Below, piece by piece: positions 19,429 to 29,102 of a stretch of 64,000 nt of DNA (positions are counted from its first letter, which is position 1; every line of letters begins with the position of its first letter). Origin of the DNA: Undibacter mobilis. Lineage in GTDB: Bacteria > Pseudomonadota > Alphaproteobacteria > Rhizobiales > Xanthobacteraceae. Under the pieces are notes generated by a model, which saw only the letters and a program-made list of their open reading frames with translations, made no database searches and was not told the origin of the DNA. The position numbers were made by a program, and so were the translations under genes. The DNA is taken from NCBI RefSeq assembly GCF_003367195.1, contig NZ_QRGO01000001.1:310001-374000 (forward strand), in the 5' to 3' direction.

Positions 19429-20364
19429 TCAGCGCGGCACGGCGACAACGCCATCGATCACCGCCACGACGTCGTCGCGGGCAATGCTGTGAACCATGTG
19501 GCCGACGCCCGGCAACACGGTGAGCGTCGCCTGCGGTATCTGGCGTTCGAGCGCGCGCGAATGAATGTCGGTGTAGACGACCGGATCGGCATCGCCGGCA
19601 ACGATCGCCACCGGGACCTTGATCTCCGGATAGCGCGGCATCTGCCGCGTGACAAATTCCTTGAGTCCGTCGAGATCGCGGGCATTGGCGATGAACTCGC
19701 GCGGCCGCAGCAGCATGGTGACAGCGGTTTTTGCATCGTAATCCGGCGGCGGCGATTGCGGCGCGAACACGCCCCTGATGCCGGAGTCGATCAGAAAATA
19801 GCCGGTCGGCATGATGAGCGTATAAGCCAGCAGCGGCCCGATGACGGGCGTCGCGACGATATGGTTGATGGCGCCAATGCCGCCTGGCCAGCGATGCGTG
19901 ACAGGTGCCAGCAGCACCAGACCGCTGATGTCGGCGGGATAGGCGAGCGCATAAGCGGTCGCCAGCGCCCCTGACCATGAATGTCCGACCACGACGGGTG
20001 CGCGCACACCGAGTTTGGCCAGAGCTTGATGAATGAGCGCCGCCTGTGCGGCCGGCGATGCATCGGCCGCACCGCCCGGCCTGTCGCTCCATCCATGGCC
20101 GGGGCGATCGACGAGAATGACGCGATAACGCGACGACAGCGCATCGCCCAGCGCCAGCTTCATGTCGAGCAAATTGCCGCTCGCGCCATGCAGCAGCAAG
20201 ACCGGCGGCGCCGCGGCGGGCCCGAGCTCGACGACATGCAGCCGGCCGCCTTCGACATCGACGAAACGGCCGGACGGCGGATTGTTGCTCTCGATCAGTC
20301 GGGCGCCGATCAACGTGCCGCCGATAAGCGCGACGACGATGGCGACGAAGATCAAGACGGCCAT
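19429..20364 (-). CDS. Alpha/beta hydrolase, membrane-anchored
   Basis: About 311 residues from ATG 20364, where AAGG sits 6 nt upstream; the frame stays open to GTG 20427. An N-terminal hydrophobic anchor (MAVLIFVAIVVALIGGTLIG) precedes an alpha/beta-hydrolase fold with oxyanion segment LLLHGASGN and nucleophile elbow GHSWSG. The acid and histidine positions fit VAGDADPVV and PGVGHMVHS. The substrate is unknown. It is convergent with the MBL-fold gene, 23 bp apart. Confidence 0.88.
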   Translation of the reverse strand: MAVLIFVAIVVALIGGTLIGARLIESNNPPSGRFVDVEGGRLHVVELGPAAAPPVLLLHGASGNLLDMKLALGDALSSRYRVILVDRPGHGWSDRPGGAADASPAAQAALIHQALAKLGVRAPVVVGHSWSGALATAYALAYPADISGLVLLAPVTHRWPGGIGAINHIVATPVIGPLLAYTLIMPTGYFLIDSGIRGVFAPQSPPPDYDAKTAVTMLLRPREFIANARDLDGLKEFVTRQMPRYPEIKVPVAIVAGDADPVVYTDIHSRALERQIPQATLTVLPGVGHMVHSIARDDVVAVIDGVVAVPR

Positions 20365-20464
20365 GCGGACCTTACGAATGAAACCCTTCACGACAACAGA
20401 TACGGCCCGCGGCGCCGTTGGGATCACTGGAATTTGCCGGATCGGCCTTAAATAGACGCGCGCG

Positions 20465-21085
20465 TCAGATGTCGCGGCCTTCGACCTCTTCCTGCAGCTT
20501 CTTCACCACGTCGGGAATGCGCTGCAGGCGCGGATAGACATCGAGCGCACGGCGATAGGCGTCGAGCGCGTGCTTGTCGTCGCCGATGTCCTGGAGGATG
20601 AGGCCGAGCCCGGCCAGCGCGCCGAAGTGGCGCGGCTCGCGGCGCAGCACCTCACGAATATCGGCGAGTGAGCGGCCATAATCCTTCTTCATGTAATAGA
20701 GCGTGGCGCGGCGGTTCCAGCCTTCGACATAATCGGGCCGAATCTTGACGATGCCGTCGAGAAGCTTGATCGCCAGATCCATGTCCTTGGCTTCGATGGC
20801 GGCGCGCACCCGCATCATCAGCAGATTGGCCGTGTCGCTGGTCGACACCATCCACTGCGCCCAGATGCGCTGTTCGATGGCCTTGGCGCTGGTTTCGTCC
20901 GGCGCGACTTTCAGGGCGCCGAACAGGAAGTCGAGGTCTTCGCTGAAAGGCTTGCGCTTGGGGGTATTGACCGGCGCGTCCACCCAACCGCCAGGCTCGG
21001 CCCGCGCAGGCGCAGGCACGCTTGCCGTGAGGCCTACGGCCAGGGCGGCGGCGATCAGGACGGCAGACGTGCGGAATCGGTCCAT
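20465..21085 (-). CDS. Exported tetratricopeptide-repeat protein
   Basis: 206 residues from ATG 21085 (TTG 21091 is also in frame). A signal peptide ends near ARAEPGGW. Three to four TPR-like helical repeats follow, clearest at VEGWNRRATLYYMKKDYGRSL and FGALAGLGLILQDIGDDKHA. It is probably a periplasmic protein-interaction module with no assigned function. Confidence 0.82.
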   Translation of the reverse strand: MDRFRTSAVLIAAALAVGLTASVPAPARAEPGGWVDAPVNTPKRKPFSEDLDFLFGALKVAPDETSAKAIEQRIWAQWMVSTSDTANLLMMRVRAAIEAKDMDLAIKLLDGIVKIRPDYVEGWNRRATLYYMKKDYGRSLADIREVLRREPRHFGALAGLGLILQDIGDDKHALDAYRRALDVYPRLQRIPDVVKKLQEEVEGRDI

Positions 21086-21192
21086 GAGCAAAGACTAGCG
21101 TCTTCGCGCTTCATGGCAAATCGGCGGCCAAATCTGTGGCTTTGTGGAAGGAAACCGGCCCGAGGCCGGTAAAGGGCCTGGCGGCGGTCGCC

Positions 21193-21318
21193 TTAGCCCT
21201 GGCGGGCCTTAAAGCGCGGATTGGTCTTGTTGATGATGAAAACGCGGCCTTTGCGCCGGACCAGCTTGTTGTTCCGGTGGCGCCCACGCAGCGATTTCAA
21301 TGAGTTACGGATCTTCAT
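21193..21318 (-). CDS. rpmJ: 50S ribosomal protein L36 (cysteine-free)
   Basis: 41 residues beginning [20 protein letters not shown] and ending [12 protein letters not shown], the typical alphaproteobacterial L36 pattern. It contains no cysteine, so it cannot bind zinc as the C+ form does. It is a small basic protein of the large ribosomal subunit. Start ATG 21318 has a weak GAG-containing ribosome-binding site. It is a single gene with about 150 bp to the divergent MetE-like gene. Confidence 0.95.
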   Translation of the reverse strand: MKIRNSLKSLRGRHRNNKLVRRKGRVFIINKTNPRFKARQG

Positions 21319-21466
21319 TGCAATCTCACTAGGTCAGCTTTGGCGGGTTTTTAGGGGTCCGGAGGCCCCCTGTCAACGAATGGTGCGGGGATGTGGTTTA
21401 GGGCTCCCCCATGCTCTACTGTCCGACCAAAGGCCCCTCAGAGGGCCGGACCTCCGAGGAGCAGCC

Positions 21467-22609
21467 ATGCAGCGCAGCCGCGATCGTTTCTTGACCACCC
21501 ACACCGGCAGCCTGCCCCGCCCCGACGACCTCATCCGGATCATGTACGCGAAGGAGGAAGGGGTTCCGGTGGAACCCACGGCACTGAGTGAACACATCAA
21601 GGCCGCCGTCGCCGACGTCGTGAAGAAGCAGGCCGACGCCGGCGTCGATCTGATCAATGACGGCGAGATGTCGAAGCCGAGCTACGCCACTTACGTCAAG
21701 GACCGCCTCAACGGCTTCGGCGGCACCGGCAACACCTTCGTCTATCAGGACGTCCACGAATTCCCGGCACTGGAAAAGAAAGTGTTCGGCGATCCCGGCC
21801 GCTCGCGCCGCAAGACGCCGGCCTGCAACGCGCCGATCAGCGTGCGCGACGCCCAGGCCCCGCTCGACGATATCGCCAACCTGAAGGATGCGCTCAAGTC
21901 CGTGCCGCATGTCGGCGGCTTCATGAGCGCGGCCTCGCCCGGCGTGGTGTCGCTGTTCTTCCGCAACGACCACTACAAGGACTTCGAGACCTATATCTAC
22001 GCCATCGCCGACGCGATGAAGTATGAGTACGAGGCGGTGGCGAAAGCCGGCTTCGTGTTGCAGATCGACTGCCCCGATCTCGGCATGGGCCGGCACATTC
22101 AATATGCCGATCTCGACCTCACCGGCTTCCGCAAGCGCGCCCAGCTTCATGTCGAGGCGCTCAACCACGCCGTCGCCAATATCCCGGCCGAACAGCTCCG
22201 CATGCATTTGTGCTGGGGCAATTACGAAGGCCCGCATCACTTCGACGTGCCGCTCGCCGACATCATCGATGTCGTGTTCAAGGCCAAGCCCGTTGCGATC
22301 TCGCTCGAGGCCGCCAATCCGCGCCACGCCCATGAATGGGCGGTGTTCGAAACGGTGAAGCTGCCGGACGGCAAGGTGCTGATCCCCGGCGTGCTCGAAT
22401 CCAAATCGAACTTCATCGAACATCCCGAACTGATTGCGCAGCGCATCGGCCGCTACGCCAAGCTGGTCGGGCGCGAGAATGTCATCGCCGGTTCGGATTG
22501 CGGTTATGGCACCTGGGTCGGCCAGGCCGCGGTCGATCCGCAGGTCGTGTTCGCCAAGCTCGCGGCGATGGCGGAAGGCGCGCGCATCGCCACCAAGCAG
22601 TTCTGGTAG
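21467..22609 (+). CDS. Cobalamin-independent methionine synthase-like protein (MetE C-terminal domain family)
   Basis: 380 residues. This is a stand-alone barrel resembling the C-terminal domain of MetE. The N-terminal TTHTGSLPRP signature is present, with candidate zinc ligands in MHLCWGNYEG (His-x-Cys) and GSDCGYGTW. Short proteins of this family act on methylated donors or as other thiol methyltransferases, so methionine synthesis is not certain. ATG 21467 follows AGGAG at a spacing of 6. Its stop abuts the end of the convergent TVP38 gene with no spacer. Confidence 0.85.
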   Translation: MQRSRDRFLTTHTGSLPRPDDLIRIMYAKEEGVPVEPTALSEHIKAAVADVVKKQADAGVDLINDGEMSKPSYATYVKDRLNGFGGTGNTFVYQDVHEFPALEKKVFGDPGRSRRKTPACNAPISVRDAQAPLDDIANLKDALKSVPHVGGFMSAASPGVVSLFFRNDHYKDFETYIYAIADAMKYEYEAVAKAGFVLQIDCPDLGMGRHIQYADLDLTGFRKRAQLHVEALNHAVANIPAEQLRMHLCWGNYEGPHHFDVPLADIIDVVFKAKPVAISLEAANPRHAHEWAVFETVKLPDGKVLIPGVLESKSNFIEHPELIAQRIGRYAKLVGRENVIAGSDCGYGTWVGQAAVDPQVVFAKLAAMAEGARIATKQFW

Positions 22610-23296
22610 TCAGACCGGCGGCGGCGCTTTCGTCTCGTCGCCGTTCTTCCAGCGCTTGTAGAAGTACGGCGCGAAAATCACGAGCGCGATCACCGCCAGC
22701 ATCAGCAGCGCATAACGGATGTTGTCGGTGTCGCCGGCCAGCGCCTGGGTGCCGGCGTAACCGATATAGGTGTAGGCGATCGTCGATGGCGCCATGAACA
22801 CGAGCGTTGCCAGCACATAGTGCCAGAACGGAATGCGCGTCAGCCCGAGCATGTAATTGACGATCGTGTAGGGAATGACCGGCACCAGCCGCACGAAAGC
22901 GACGAAGCGCCAGCCGTCGGCCTCGACGCTGGTCATCACCTTCTGCACGCGCGGGCCGGCCCGGCGGCGCACCCAGTCTGCGGCGCCATGACGCGCGACA
23001 AGGAAGGCTCCGGCCGCGCCCAAAGTGCCGCCGGCGAGATTGATCAGGCTGCCATAGACCGGACCGAACACCGCGCCGCCGACAACGTCGAGCACGCCGC
23101 CCGGCAAGCCCGCCACCGTGCTGACGGCGTAAAGCATGATGAAGCCCGCCGGCGCCCAGTGACCCAGGCTTTCCACCCGCGTCTGCAGCGCGGCGACGCT
23201 GGTGACACCCCAGAACAGCCACAGCATGGCGAGCACGGTCGCCGCGATGGCAAGCGCAGTCAGGGCCAGTAACAGCCAGCGACGATGACGTGTCAT
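22610..23296 (-). CDS. TVP38/TMEM64 (DedA-related) membrane protein
   Basis: 228 residues, five to six predicted membrane helices. The SNARE-associated/VTT signature appears as GGVLDVVGGAVFGPVYGS, FVAFVRLVPVIPYTIVNY and TIAYTYIGYAG. Family members are proposed phospholipid scramblases or transporters. Inner-membrane location is inferred. Confidence 0.88.
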   Translation of the reverse strand: MTRHRRWLLLALTALAIAATVLAMLWLFWGVTSVAALQTRVESLGHWAPAGFIMLYAVSTVAGLPGGVLDVVGGAVFGPVYGSLINLAGGTLGAAGAFLVARHGAADWVRRRAGPRVQKVMTSVEADGWRFVAFVRLVPVIPYTIVNYMLGLTRIPFWHYVLATLVFMAPSTIAYTYIGYAGTQALAGDTDNIRYALLMLAVIALVIFAPYFYKRWKNGDETKAPPPV

Positions 23297-23535
23297 GGAC
23301 CTGGGGTGCCGATGGAAGCGCGTGTACGGAACGATGCGCGGGCCTGGATTTCGGCAGTGCCTACCATACCCGGCCGGAACCGGTCAAACCGCTGATTTTC
23401 AATGTATATTCAGAAGCCTCGCCACCGTGACCGGCGCTGCGCAGGGCGCAGGGCAGGCGCGACACTGGCGCGGTTCATTTTGCCCGCCGCCCATGCGAAG
23501 GACCGCTCATCGCACGAACCGCACGGGACCTCCGC

Positions 23536-23829
23536 ATGACTGCCATAGCCAGAACCTTCTTTCATGTGCCCGTTTTCGGGTGGCTCCTGAAAGACGCCGT
23601 CCACGGCGCGGTCGATGCGAAGTACTACTTCTTCGGCAACCTGGTCGCTGTCCTCGCCGTGCTGGTCTACATGGTCGGCTATCCGCTGCTGATCGTGCTG
23701 GCGCTCACCATGGCGGCGGCGGTGTTGAGCATGATCCTCATCCTCACGGCGACCGACCTGATCGACCAGCGCACGCGCCGCACCAAGGCGCACGCCACCA
23801 GGACCGCAGCGCTCGCGCGCCGGGCGTAA
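23536..23829 (+). CDS. Small membrane protein of unknown function
   Basis: 97 residues. Two predicted membrane helices (YFFGNLVAVLAVLVYMVGYP and LLIVLALTMAAAVLSMILIL) are followed by a basic, cytoplasm-like tail. I do not recognise a family. The sequence starts MTAIARTFFHVPVFGWLLKD. It lies alone between a divergent and a convergent gene; the 240 bp upstream holds no other feature I can support. Confidence 0.6.
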   Translation: MTAIARTFFHVPVFGWLLKDAVHGAVDAKYYFFGNLVAVLAVLVYMVGYPLLIVLALTMAAAVLSMILILTATDLIDQRTRRTKAHATRTAALARRA

Positions 23830-23853
23830 CCGCGCGACAGGCGCGCGCTTCTC

Positions 23854-25365
23854 TCAGATATCGAATTTGACGCCCTGGGCGAGCGGCAGCTTGCGGCCGT
23901 AGTTCACGGCGCTGGTCTGGCGGCGCATATAAGCCTTCCAGGCATCGGTGCCGCTTTCGCGGCCGCCGCCGGTTTCCTTTTCGCCGCCGAAAGCGCCGCC
24001 GATTTCCGCGCCCGACGTGCCCATGTTGACATTGGCGATGCCGCAGTCGGAACCGCGCGCCGACAGGAAGGTCTCGATTTCGCGGATATCGGTGCCGAAG
24101 ATGGACGACGACAGTCCTTGCGGCACGCCGTTATGCAGCGCGATGGCCTCGTCGAGATCCTTGTATTTCAGCACATAGAGAATCGGCGCGAAGGTCTCGT
24201 CGCACACCGGACCCACCTGCCCCGGCATCTCGACCAGAGCCGGCCGCACATAGAATGAGTTCGGCCCGTTGATGTCGACGCGCTCGCCGCCATGCACAAT
24301 ACCGCCGGCTTTCTTCGCCTCGGCCAGCGCTCCTTGCATCGACTCGTAAGCGCGGCCGTCGATCAGCGGACCGACCAGCGCGTCCGACGTGATCGGGTTG
24401 CCGATCGAGATCGACTTGTAGACCGAGGCCAGCTTCGGCACGAGCTTGTCGTACACGCTCTCGTGCACGATCAGCCGGCGCATCGTCGTGCAACGCTGGC
24501 CGGCGGTGCCCATGGCGCCGAAGGCGACCGCACGCAAGGTGAGGTCGAGATCGGCCGACGGCGTCACGATCGAGGCATTGTTGCCGCCGAGTTCGAGAAT
24601 GGCGCGGCCGAAGCGGCGCGCCACGCGCTCGCCGACGACACGGCCCATGCGCGTCGAGCCGGTGGCGGAGACGACCGGCACGCGAACGTCATCGACCAGC
24701 GCCTCGCCGACTTCGCGGCCGCCGATCAGCATGGTCAGCAAGCCTTTCGGCACGCCGCCGAACTTCTGCGCGGCGCGCGCCATGATGGCCGCAACCGCCA
24801 GCGCCGTGAGCGGCGCCTTCTCCGACGGCTTCCACACCACCGAGTCGCCGCAGACGAAAGCCAGCGCCGCGTTCCACGACCAAACCGCGACCGGAAAATT
24901 GAACGCCGAGATGACGCCGACGACGCCGGCCGGATGCCACTGTTCGGTAAGGCGATGGTCCTCGCGCTCCGACTGGATGACGAGGCCGTAGAGTTGCCGC
25001 GACAGCCCGACGGCGAAGTCGCAGATGTCGATCATCTCCTGCACTTCGCCCAAACCTTCGGACGGCGACTTGCCGACTTCGAGGCTGACGAGCCTGCCGA
25101 GCGCGGGCTTGGCCGCGCGCAGTTCCTCGCCGAGCAGACGCACGAACTCGCCGCGGCGCGGCGCCGGCACGGCCCGCCATTCGAGATAAGCCTGATGCGC
25201 CTGGCCGATCAGCGTCGCCGCCTCGGCCGGCGTCGTCTCCGGCACCGCCGCGACCACCGCGCCGTCCACGGGCGACACCACTTTCAATGTGCCGCCTTGC
25301 GTCTGTGCCGGCGTCACGCCGAGCGCGTCGAGAACGGTGCGGACGTCGGTGCTGATTGTTGTCAT
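23854..25365 (-). CDS. Aldehyde dehydrogenase family 7, AmaB-like (piperideine-6-carboxylate dehydrogenase)
   Basis: 503 residues of the ALDH7/antiquitin type. The catalytic Cys is in GTAGQRCTTMRR, the general-base Glu in LELGGNNAS, and the NAD-binding region contains ISAFNFPVAVWSWNAA and KPSEKAP. Family members oxidise 2-aminoadipate semialdehyde/Δ1-piperideine-6-carboxylate to 2-aminoadipate with NAD(P). It is the last gene of a three-gene operon: the FAD oxidoreductase stop lies 16 bp upstream. The pairing mirrors amaA-amaB of Pseudomonas putida, supporting a lysine/pipecolate role by context. Confidence 0.88.
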   Translation of the reverse strand: MTTISTDVRTVLDALGVTPAQTQGGTLKVVSPVDGAVVAAVPETTPAEAATLIGQAHQAYLEWRAVPAPRRGEFVRLLGEELRAAKPALGRLVSLEVGKSPSEGLGEVQEMIDICDFAVGLSRQLYGLVIQSEREDHRLTEQWHPAGVVGVISAFNFPVAVWSWNAALAFVCGDSVVWKPSEKAPLTALAVAAIMARAAQKFGGVPKGLLTMLIGGREVGEALVDDVRVPVVSATGSTRMGRVVGERVARRFGRAILELGGNNASIVTPSADLDLTLRAVAFGAMGTAGQRCTTMRRLIVHESVYDKLVPKLASVYKSISIGNPITSDALVGPLIDGRAYESMQGALAEAKKAGGIVHGGERVDINGPNSFYVRPALVEMPGQVGPVCDETFAPILYVLKYKDLDEAIALHNGVPQGLSSSIFGTDIREIETFLSARGSDCGIANVNMGTSGAEIGGAFGGEKETGGGRESGTDAWKAYMRRQTSAVNYGRKLPLAQGVKFDI

Positions 25366-25381
25366 GGCCTGGCCTGTTCAC

Positions 25382-26665
25382 TCAAAAACGCGCATCCGCG
25401 ACATGCGCCAGCTGCGCGCCGACCTCGTAGTAGATTTCCTTCGCCGCACGCAAGGCGGCGGCCTGCGGCTCGCTCACCGGCAATGGCAGATCGCCATCGC
25501 CGGTCCGGCCCAGCATCAGATCGGCCAGGCAGCGGCCGAATACCGTGCCGGGTGCGATGCCGCGGCCGTTATAGCCGCTGAACGAGATGACATTGCGGCC
25601 GAGGCGATGGAAACGCGGCAGGTTGTCCGCGGTCATGCCGATCCAGCCATACCATTCGGTCTCGAAACCGACGCCCTTGAGTTGCGGAAACAGCTTCGTC
25701 ATGGCGCGGCGGCCCCAGCCGCGATGCACCGGCCCGCCGCTCCCGCGCAAGGCGCCGACGCTGCCGAAGATGAAGCGGCCTTCCTTGTCGAAACGGAACG
25801 AGCTGAGGACTTCCCTGGTGTCCCACGCGCCCTGCCGCTCCGGCAGAATGGAGCGGCGCAAATTGCCGGAGAGCGGCGGCGTCGCCATGTTGAAATACGG
25901 CAGATGCACCAGCTCGGCGCGGAGCTGCGGCCACAACGTCGTCGTATAGGCATTGGTGGCGACGATCACCGCCGGCGCGGCCACCACGCCGCCCGGCGTC
26001 GTCAGCCGCCACAGCGCGCCGTCGTCGTCAGCCGCCGTCACCGGGCTCGATGTATAAATCGTCGCGCCCGCCCGCACAGCGGCCTGCGCCAGCCCGCGCG
26101 CATAGGCCAAAGGCTGGATGGTGCCGGCGCGCTCGTCGAGCAGCGATCCGGCATAGGCCGAGGTGCCGACCTTGCGCGCCGTCTCCGCCGCATCGAGCAC
26201 ACGCACCGCCGCACCGCGCGCCTGCCATTGCCGCGCGCGCTCCTTGATCTCGGCCAGTCCGGCCTCGCCAACCGCGCAATGCAACGTGCCCTGCCGCTCC
26301 GCCTCGCAGGCAATACCGTGTTTGTCGATGAGATCGAACACCGCGCGCGGCGCATTGCCGAGCAGATCGAGCAGCCGCGCGCCGTAAACATCGCCGAGCA
26401 CCGCCGGCAATTCATCCGGCATCACCCACATGCCGGCATTGACCAGGCCGACATTGCGGCCCGAGCCGCCGAAACCGGCTTCCACCGCTTCCAGCACCAC
26501 GACCTTGGCGCCGCCTTCGCAAAGATGCAGCGCCGCCGACAGGCCGGTGAAGCCGGCGCCGATGATCGCCACGTCGGCCTTCACCGCGCCGGCGAGCGGC
26601 CCGGTGAGCGGCGCCGGCGGTGCGGTGCACTCCCACAGGCCGTGGCTGCGCGGATCGTTCTTCAT
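25382..26665 (-). CDS. FAD-dependent oxidoreductase, AmaA-like (candidate L-pipecolate oxidase)
   Basis: 427 residues of the DAO/glycine-oxidase fold. The dinucleotide motif is VAIIGAGFTGLSAALHLCEGG, and the flavin-contact SGRNVGLVNAG and GYNGRGIAPGT blocks are present. The N-terminus LWECTAPPAP is like that of AmaA/PuuB proteins. It starts at ATG 26665, overlapping the stop of the OCD gene by ATGA. Alternative substrates such as gamma-glutamylputrescine cannot be excluded from sequence, but the AmaB-like and OCD-type neighbours favour pipecolate. Confidence 0.85.
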   Translation of the reverse strand: MKNDPRSHGLWECTAPPAPLTGPLAGAVKADVAIIGAGFTGLSAALHLCEGGAKVVVLEAVEAGFGGSGRNVGLVNAGMWVMPDELPAVLGDVYGARLLDLLGNAPRAVFDLIDKHGIACEAERQGTLHCAVGEAGLAEIKERARQWQARGAAVRVLDAAETARKVGTSAYAGSLLDERAGTIQPLAYARGLAQAAVRAGATIYTSSPVTAADDDGALWRLTTPGGVVAAPAVIVATNAYTTTLWPQLRAELVHLPYFNMATPPLSGNLRRSILPERQGAWDTREVLSSFRFDKEGRFIFGSVGALRGSGGPVHRGWGRRAMTKLFPQLKGVGFETEWYGWIGMTADNLPRFHRLGRNVISFSGYNGRGIAPGTVFGRCLADLMLGRTGDGDLPLPVSEPQAAALRAAKEIYYEVGAQLAHVADARF

Positions 26666-27597
26666 GCCCGCACCAGAAGCGAAGCCGCCGTCAGATCCTC
26701 GATGGCCGCGCCGACCGACTTGAACACCGTAATCTCCGCCTCGTCGCGGCGGCCGGGCACCGCGCCGCTGGCGAGATCGTGCAAATCGCCGCGAATGGCG
26801 TCGGCGCTCAACAGCCCCGCCGCCATCGGCTGCAGGATGTCGCCGGCCTCCTTGAGCGCGCCCGCGCGCGTATCGACGTAAACAGCCGCACGCAACATGG
26901 TGTTGTCGTCGCATTCGCGCATTTGCGGCGTGAAAGCGCCGACGAGATCGACATGCGTGCCGGGACGCAGAAGGCGGCCCCGCACCAGCGCCTGCGTCGA
27001 CGTCGTCGCGCAGCTCACGATATCCGCCTGCGCGATCGCGACGTCGAGATCGCCGACCGCCGTCGCCGCAAGCCCTTTGCCCTGGAGCGTCGCCGCCAGC
27101 GCCGCGGCACGCTCGCCGTTGCGGCCCCACACCAGCACCTTGTCGATCGGCCGCACCGCCGCATGGGCCGGCGGCAAATGATGCGCGAGGTGCCCGGTGC
27201 CGACCATCAGCAGCGTCGAACTGTCGGGGCGCGACAGATAAGAGGACGCCAAAGCCGAGGCCGCGGCGGTGCGGCGGTTGGTCAGCGCCTCGCCGTCGAT
27301 CATGGCGCGCGGCACGCCGGTCTCGCCGTCGAACAACACGTAAAGCGACGACACGGCGCCGAGGCCGCGCGCTGCATTCTGCGGAAACACCGTGACCAGC
27401 TTGACGCCGAGCGTCTGGCCGCGCTGCCAGGCCGGCATGGTGAGCAGATGCGCCGGCGCGCCGGCAAAGCCGACGTCGTAGGCCTGCCGCACCGGCATCG
27501 GCTCGCCGCCCTGCCGGAACGCTTCACGCAGCGCGTCGATCAGCGACGGGTAATCCAGCGCGGCATGAACGTCATCGCCTGAGAAATTGCGCAGCAA
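26662..27597 (-). CDS. Ornithine cyclodeaminase/mu-crystallin family (candidate ketimine reductase)
   Basis: About 311 residues if TTG 27597 is used. GAGG at 27605-27608 lies 7 nt before that TTG and the resulting N-terminus MLRNFSGDDV matches family length; the frame extends further to 27669 without a better ribosome-binding site. The Rossmann motif is LLMVGTGHLAHHL, and PRAMIDGEALTNRRTAA carries the usual substrate-binding Arg region. In a pipecolate operon the expected reaction is NAD(P)H reduction of Δ1-piperideine-2-carboxylate to L-pipecolate, as known for some OCD-family members; this is inference. Confidence 0.83.
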   Translation of the reverse strand: MLRNFSGDDVHAALDYPSLIDALREAFRQGGEPMPVRQAYDVGFAGAPAHLLTMPAWQRGQTLGVKLVTVFPQNAARGLGAVSSLYVLFDGETGVPRAMIDGEALTNRRTAAASALASSYLSRPDSSTLLMVGTGHLAHHLPPAHAAVRPIDKVLVWGRNGERAAALAATLQGKGLAATAVGDLDVAIAQADIVSCATTSTQALVRGRLLRPGTHVDLVGAFTPQMRECDDNTMLRAAVYVDTRAGALKEAGDILQPMAAGLLSADAIRGDLHDLASGAVPGRRDEAEITVFKSVGAAIEDLTAASLLVRA

Positions 27598-27838
27598 GAT
27601 CGGACCTCGATACCGGAGGCGGCACGGCCGCCGAGGCTCCATTTGGCGCATTTTTCGGGAGGGGAGCAACTGATACTAACGGACGCAGGGAATAGCGACC
27701 CACGGCCCACCGGCTTTCTCGATGGGCTTAAAGTGCGGCTCGACATTTCATATCTGGTGCCGGAAGCGGCGCAGGCCGCCGTGCTGCAGGCTGGCGCACG
27801 CGGCTATCTGCACGGCGTTCATCGCCAAATAGCTTTTG

Positions 27839-29074
27839 TCAGCTCGCAGCCGTGCGCAGGCGCGCCCGGTCGCCGGCAAAGGCCGCCTCGACCAGATTCG
27901 CCATGGTGCTGAGTTCAATCAGACGCGGGTTGTTCTTGATGAGCCGCGCACTGCCCATCGCCTGCTCGGCAACCAGTCCGAGCTGCGATTGCACAACGCC
28001 GAGATCGGCAATCGTCTTCGGGATGCCGATAGAGGCAAAGAGCTTCTCAACTGCGTCGATGGTGGCACCGGCTTGCTCAGACATGGTGCGTTCGGCGCGA
28101 TCGAGACCCATGGCTTTGCCGATCTCGGCCAGCTCCGGCTCACAATGACCGCGATTGAATTCCATGACGTAAGGCATCATCACCGCGACGCCCGCGCCGT
28201 GCGGCGTGTGAGTCATGGCGCCCACGGGGTATTGCACCGCATGAGCCGCGGCCGTGCCGGCGGTACCGAAGGCCAGGCCGGCCATCGTCGCTCCCAGCAT
28301 CAGCCGCTCGCGCGCTTGCGTATCGTCGCCATCGTCGTAAGCGCGCTTGAGGCTCGCGGCGATATGCGAGATCGCCAGGAGCGCATAATTGTCGCTCAGC
28401 ACATTCTTGCCGAGGAAGACGTGCTCATGAACGATGCTGCCGGTCGGCTCGCGGCGGATCGCGGTGAATGCTTCAATGGCGTGGGTCAACGCATCGGCGC
28501 CGGAGACGGCGGTGAGCCCCGGCGGGCATGAATAAGTGAGTTCGGGATCGCAGATCGCGGTGTGGCTGATAATGTGCGGTGAGGCGATTCCGACCTTCAC
28601 CGCCCTGTCGGGGTCGGTGATGACCGCGACGGGTGTCACCTCCGAGCCGGTGCCGGATGTCGTCGGTACCGAGATCAGCGGCAGCACCGGGCCGGGCACC
28701 TTGAACTCGCCATAGTAGTCGGCCGCCTTGCCGCCATGCGTGAGCAGCACGGCCGCGACCTTCGCCGCATCAAGACAACTGCCGCCGCCGATGCCGATGA
28801 CAAGATCGGCGCCGTGGGCCTTGCCGGCATCGACGGCGGCCGCAATGCACTCCATCGGCAATTCGGCAATCGTACCGTCGAAGACGCGAACCTGAAGTCC
28901 GGCCTGCATGAGCGATGATATCAGACGCAAAAATTCCGGGTCGGCGCCGAGCCGCTCGTCTGTCACGACCAGCGGGCGGCTGCCGAGAGCCTTGGCATAA
29001 CCGGAAAGCGCTTGCCGTTGACCCGCGCCGAAAACGAGATGGCGCGGGGTGCGCAGAGTTCCAAACAGCGACAA
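27839..29074 (-). CDS. Iron-containing alcohol dehydrogenase
   Basis: 411 residues. The nucleotide-binding motif GIGGGSCLDAAK and TTSGTGSEVTPVAV are present. Metal ligands fit SGADALTHAIEAF (Asp, His) and the downstream histidines in AAHAVQYPVGAMTHTPHG. These group III alcohol dehydrogenases include maleylacetate reductases and hydroxyacid dehydrogenases; the substrate is not deducible. It ends a run of catabolic genes downstream of tctA (28 bp), likely the same operon. Confidence 0.9.
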   Translation of the reverse strand: MSLFGTLRTPRHLVFGAGQRQALSGYAKALGSRPLVVTDERLGADPEFLRLISSLMQAGLQVRVFDGTIAELPMECIAAAVDAGKAHGADLVIGIGGGSCLDAAKVAAVLLTHGGKAADYYGEFKVPGPVLPLISVPTTSGTGSEVTPVAVITDPDRAVKVGIASPHIISHTAICDPELTYSCPPGLTAVSGADALTHAIEAFTAIRREPTGSIVHEHVFLGKNVLSDNYALLAISHIAASLKRAYDDGDDTQARERLMLGATMAGLAFGTAGTAAAHAVQYPVGAMTHTPHGAGVAVMMPYVMEFNRGHCEPELAEIGKAMGLDRAERTMSEQAGATIDAVEKLFASIGIPKTIADLGVVQSQLGLVAEQAMGSARLIKNNPRLIELSTMANLVEAAFAGDRARLRTAAS

Positions 29075-29102
29075 ATGAATTCTCCTGATGAGCCGGCGGG
29101 GC

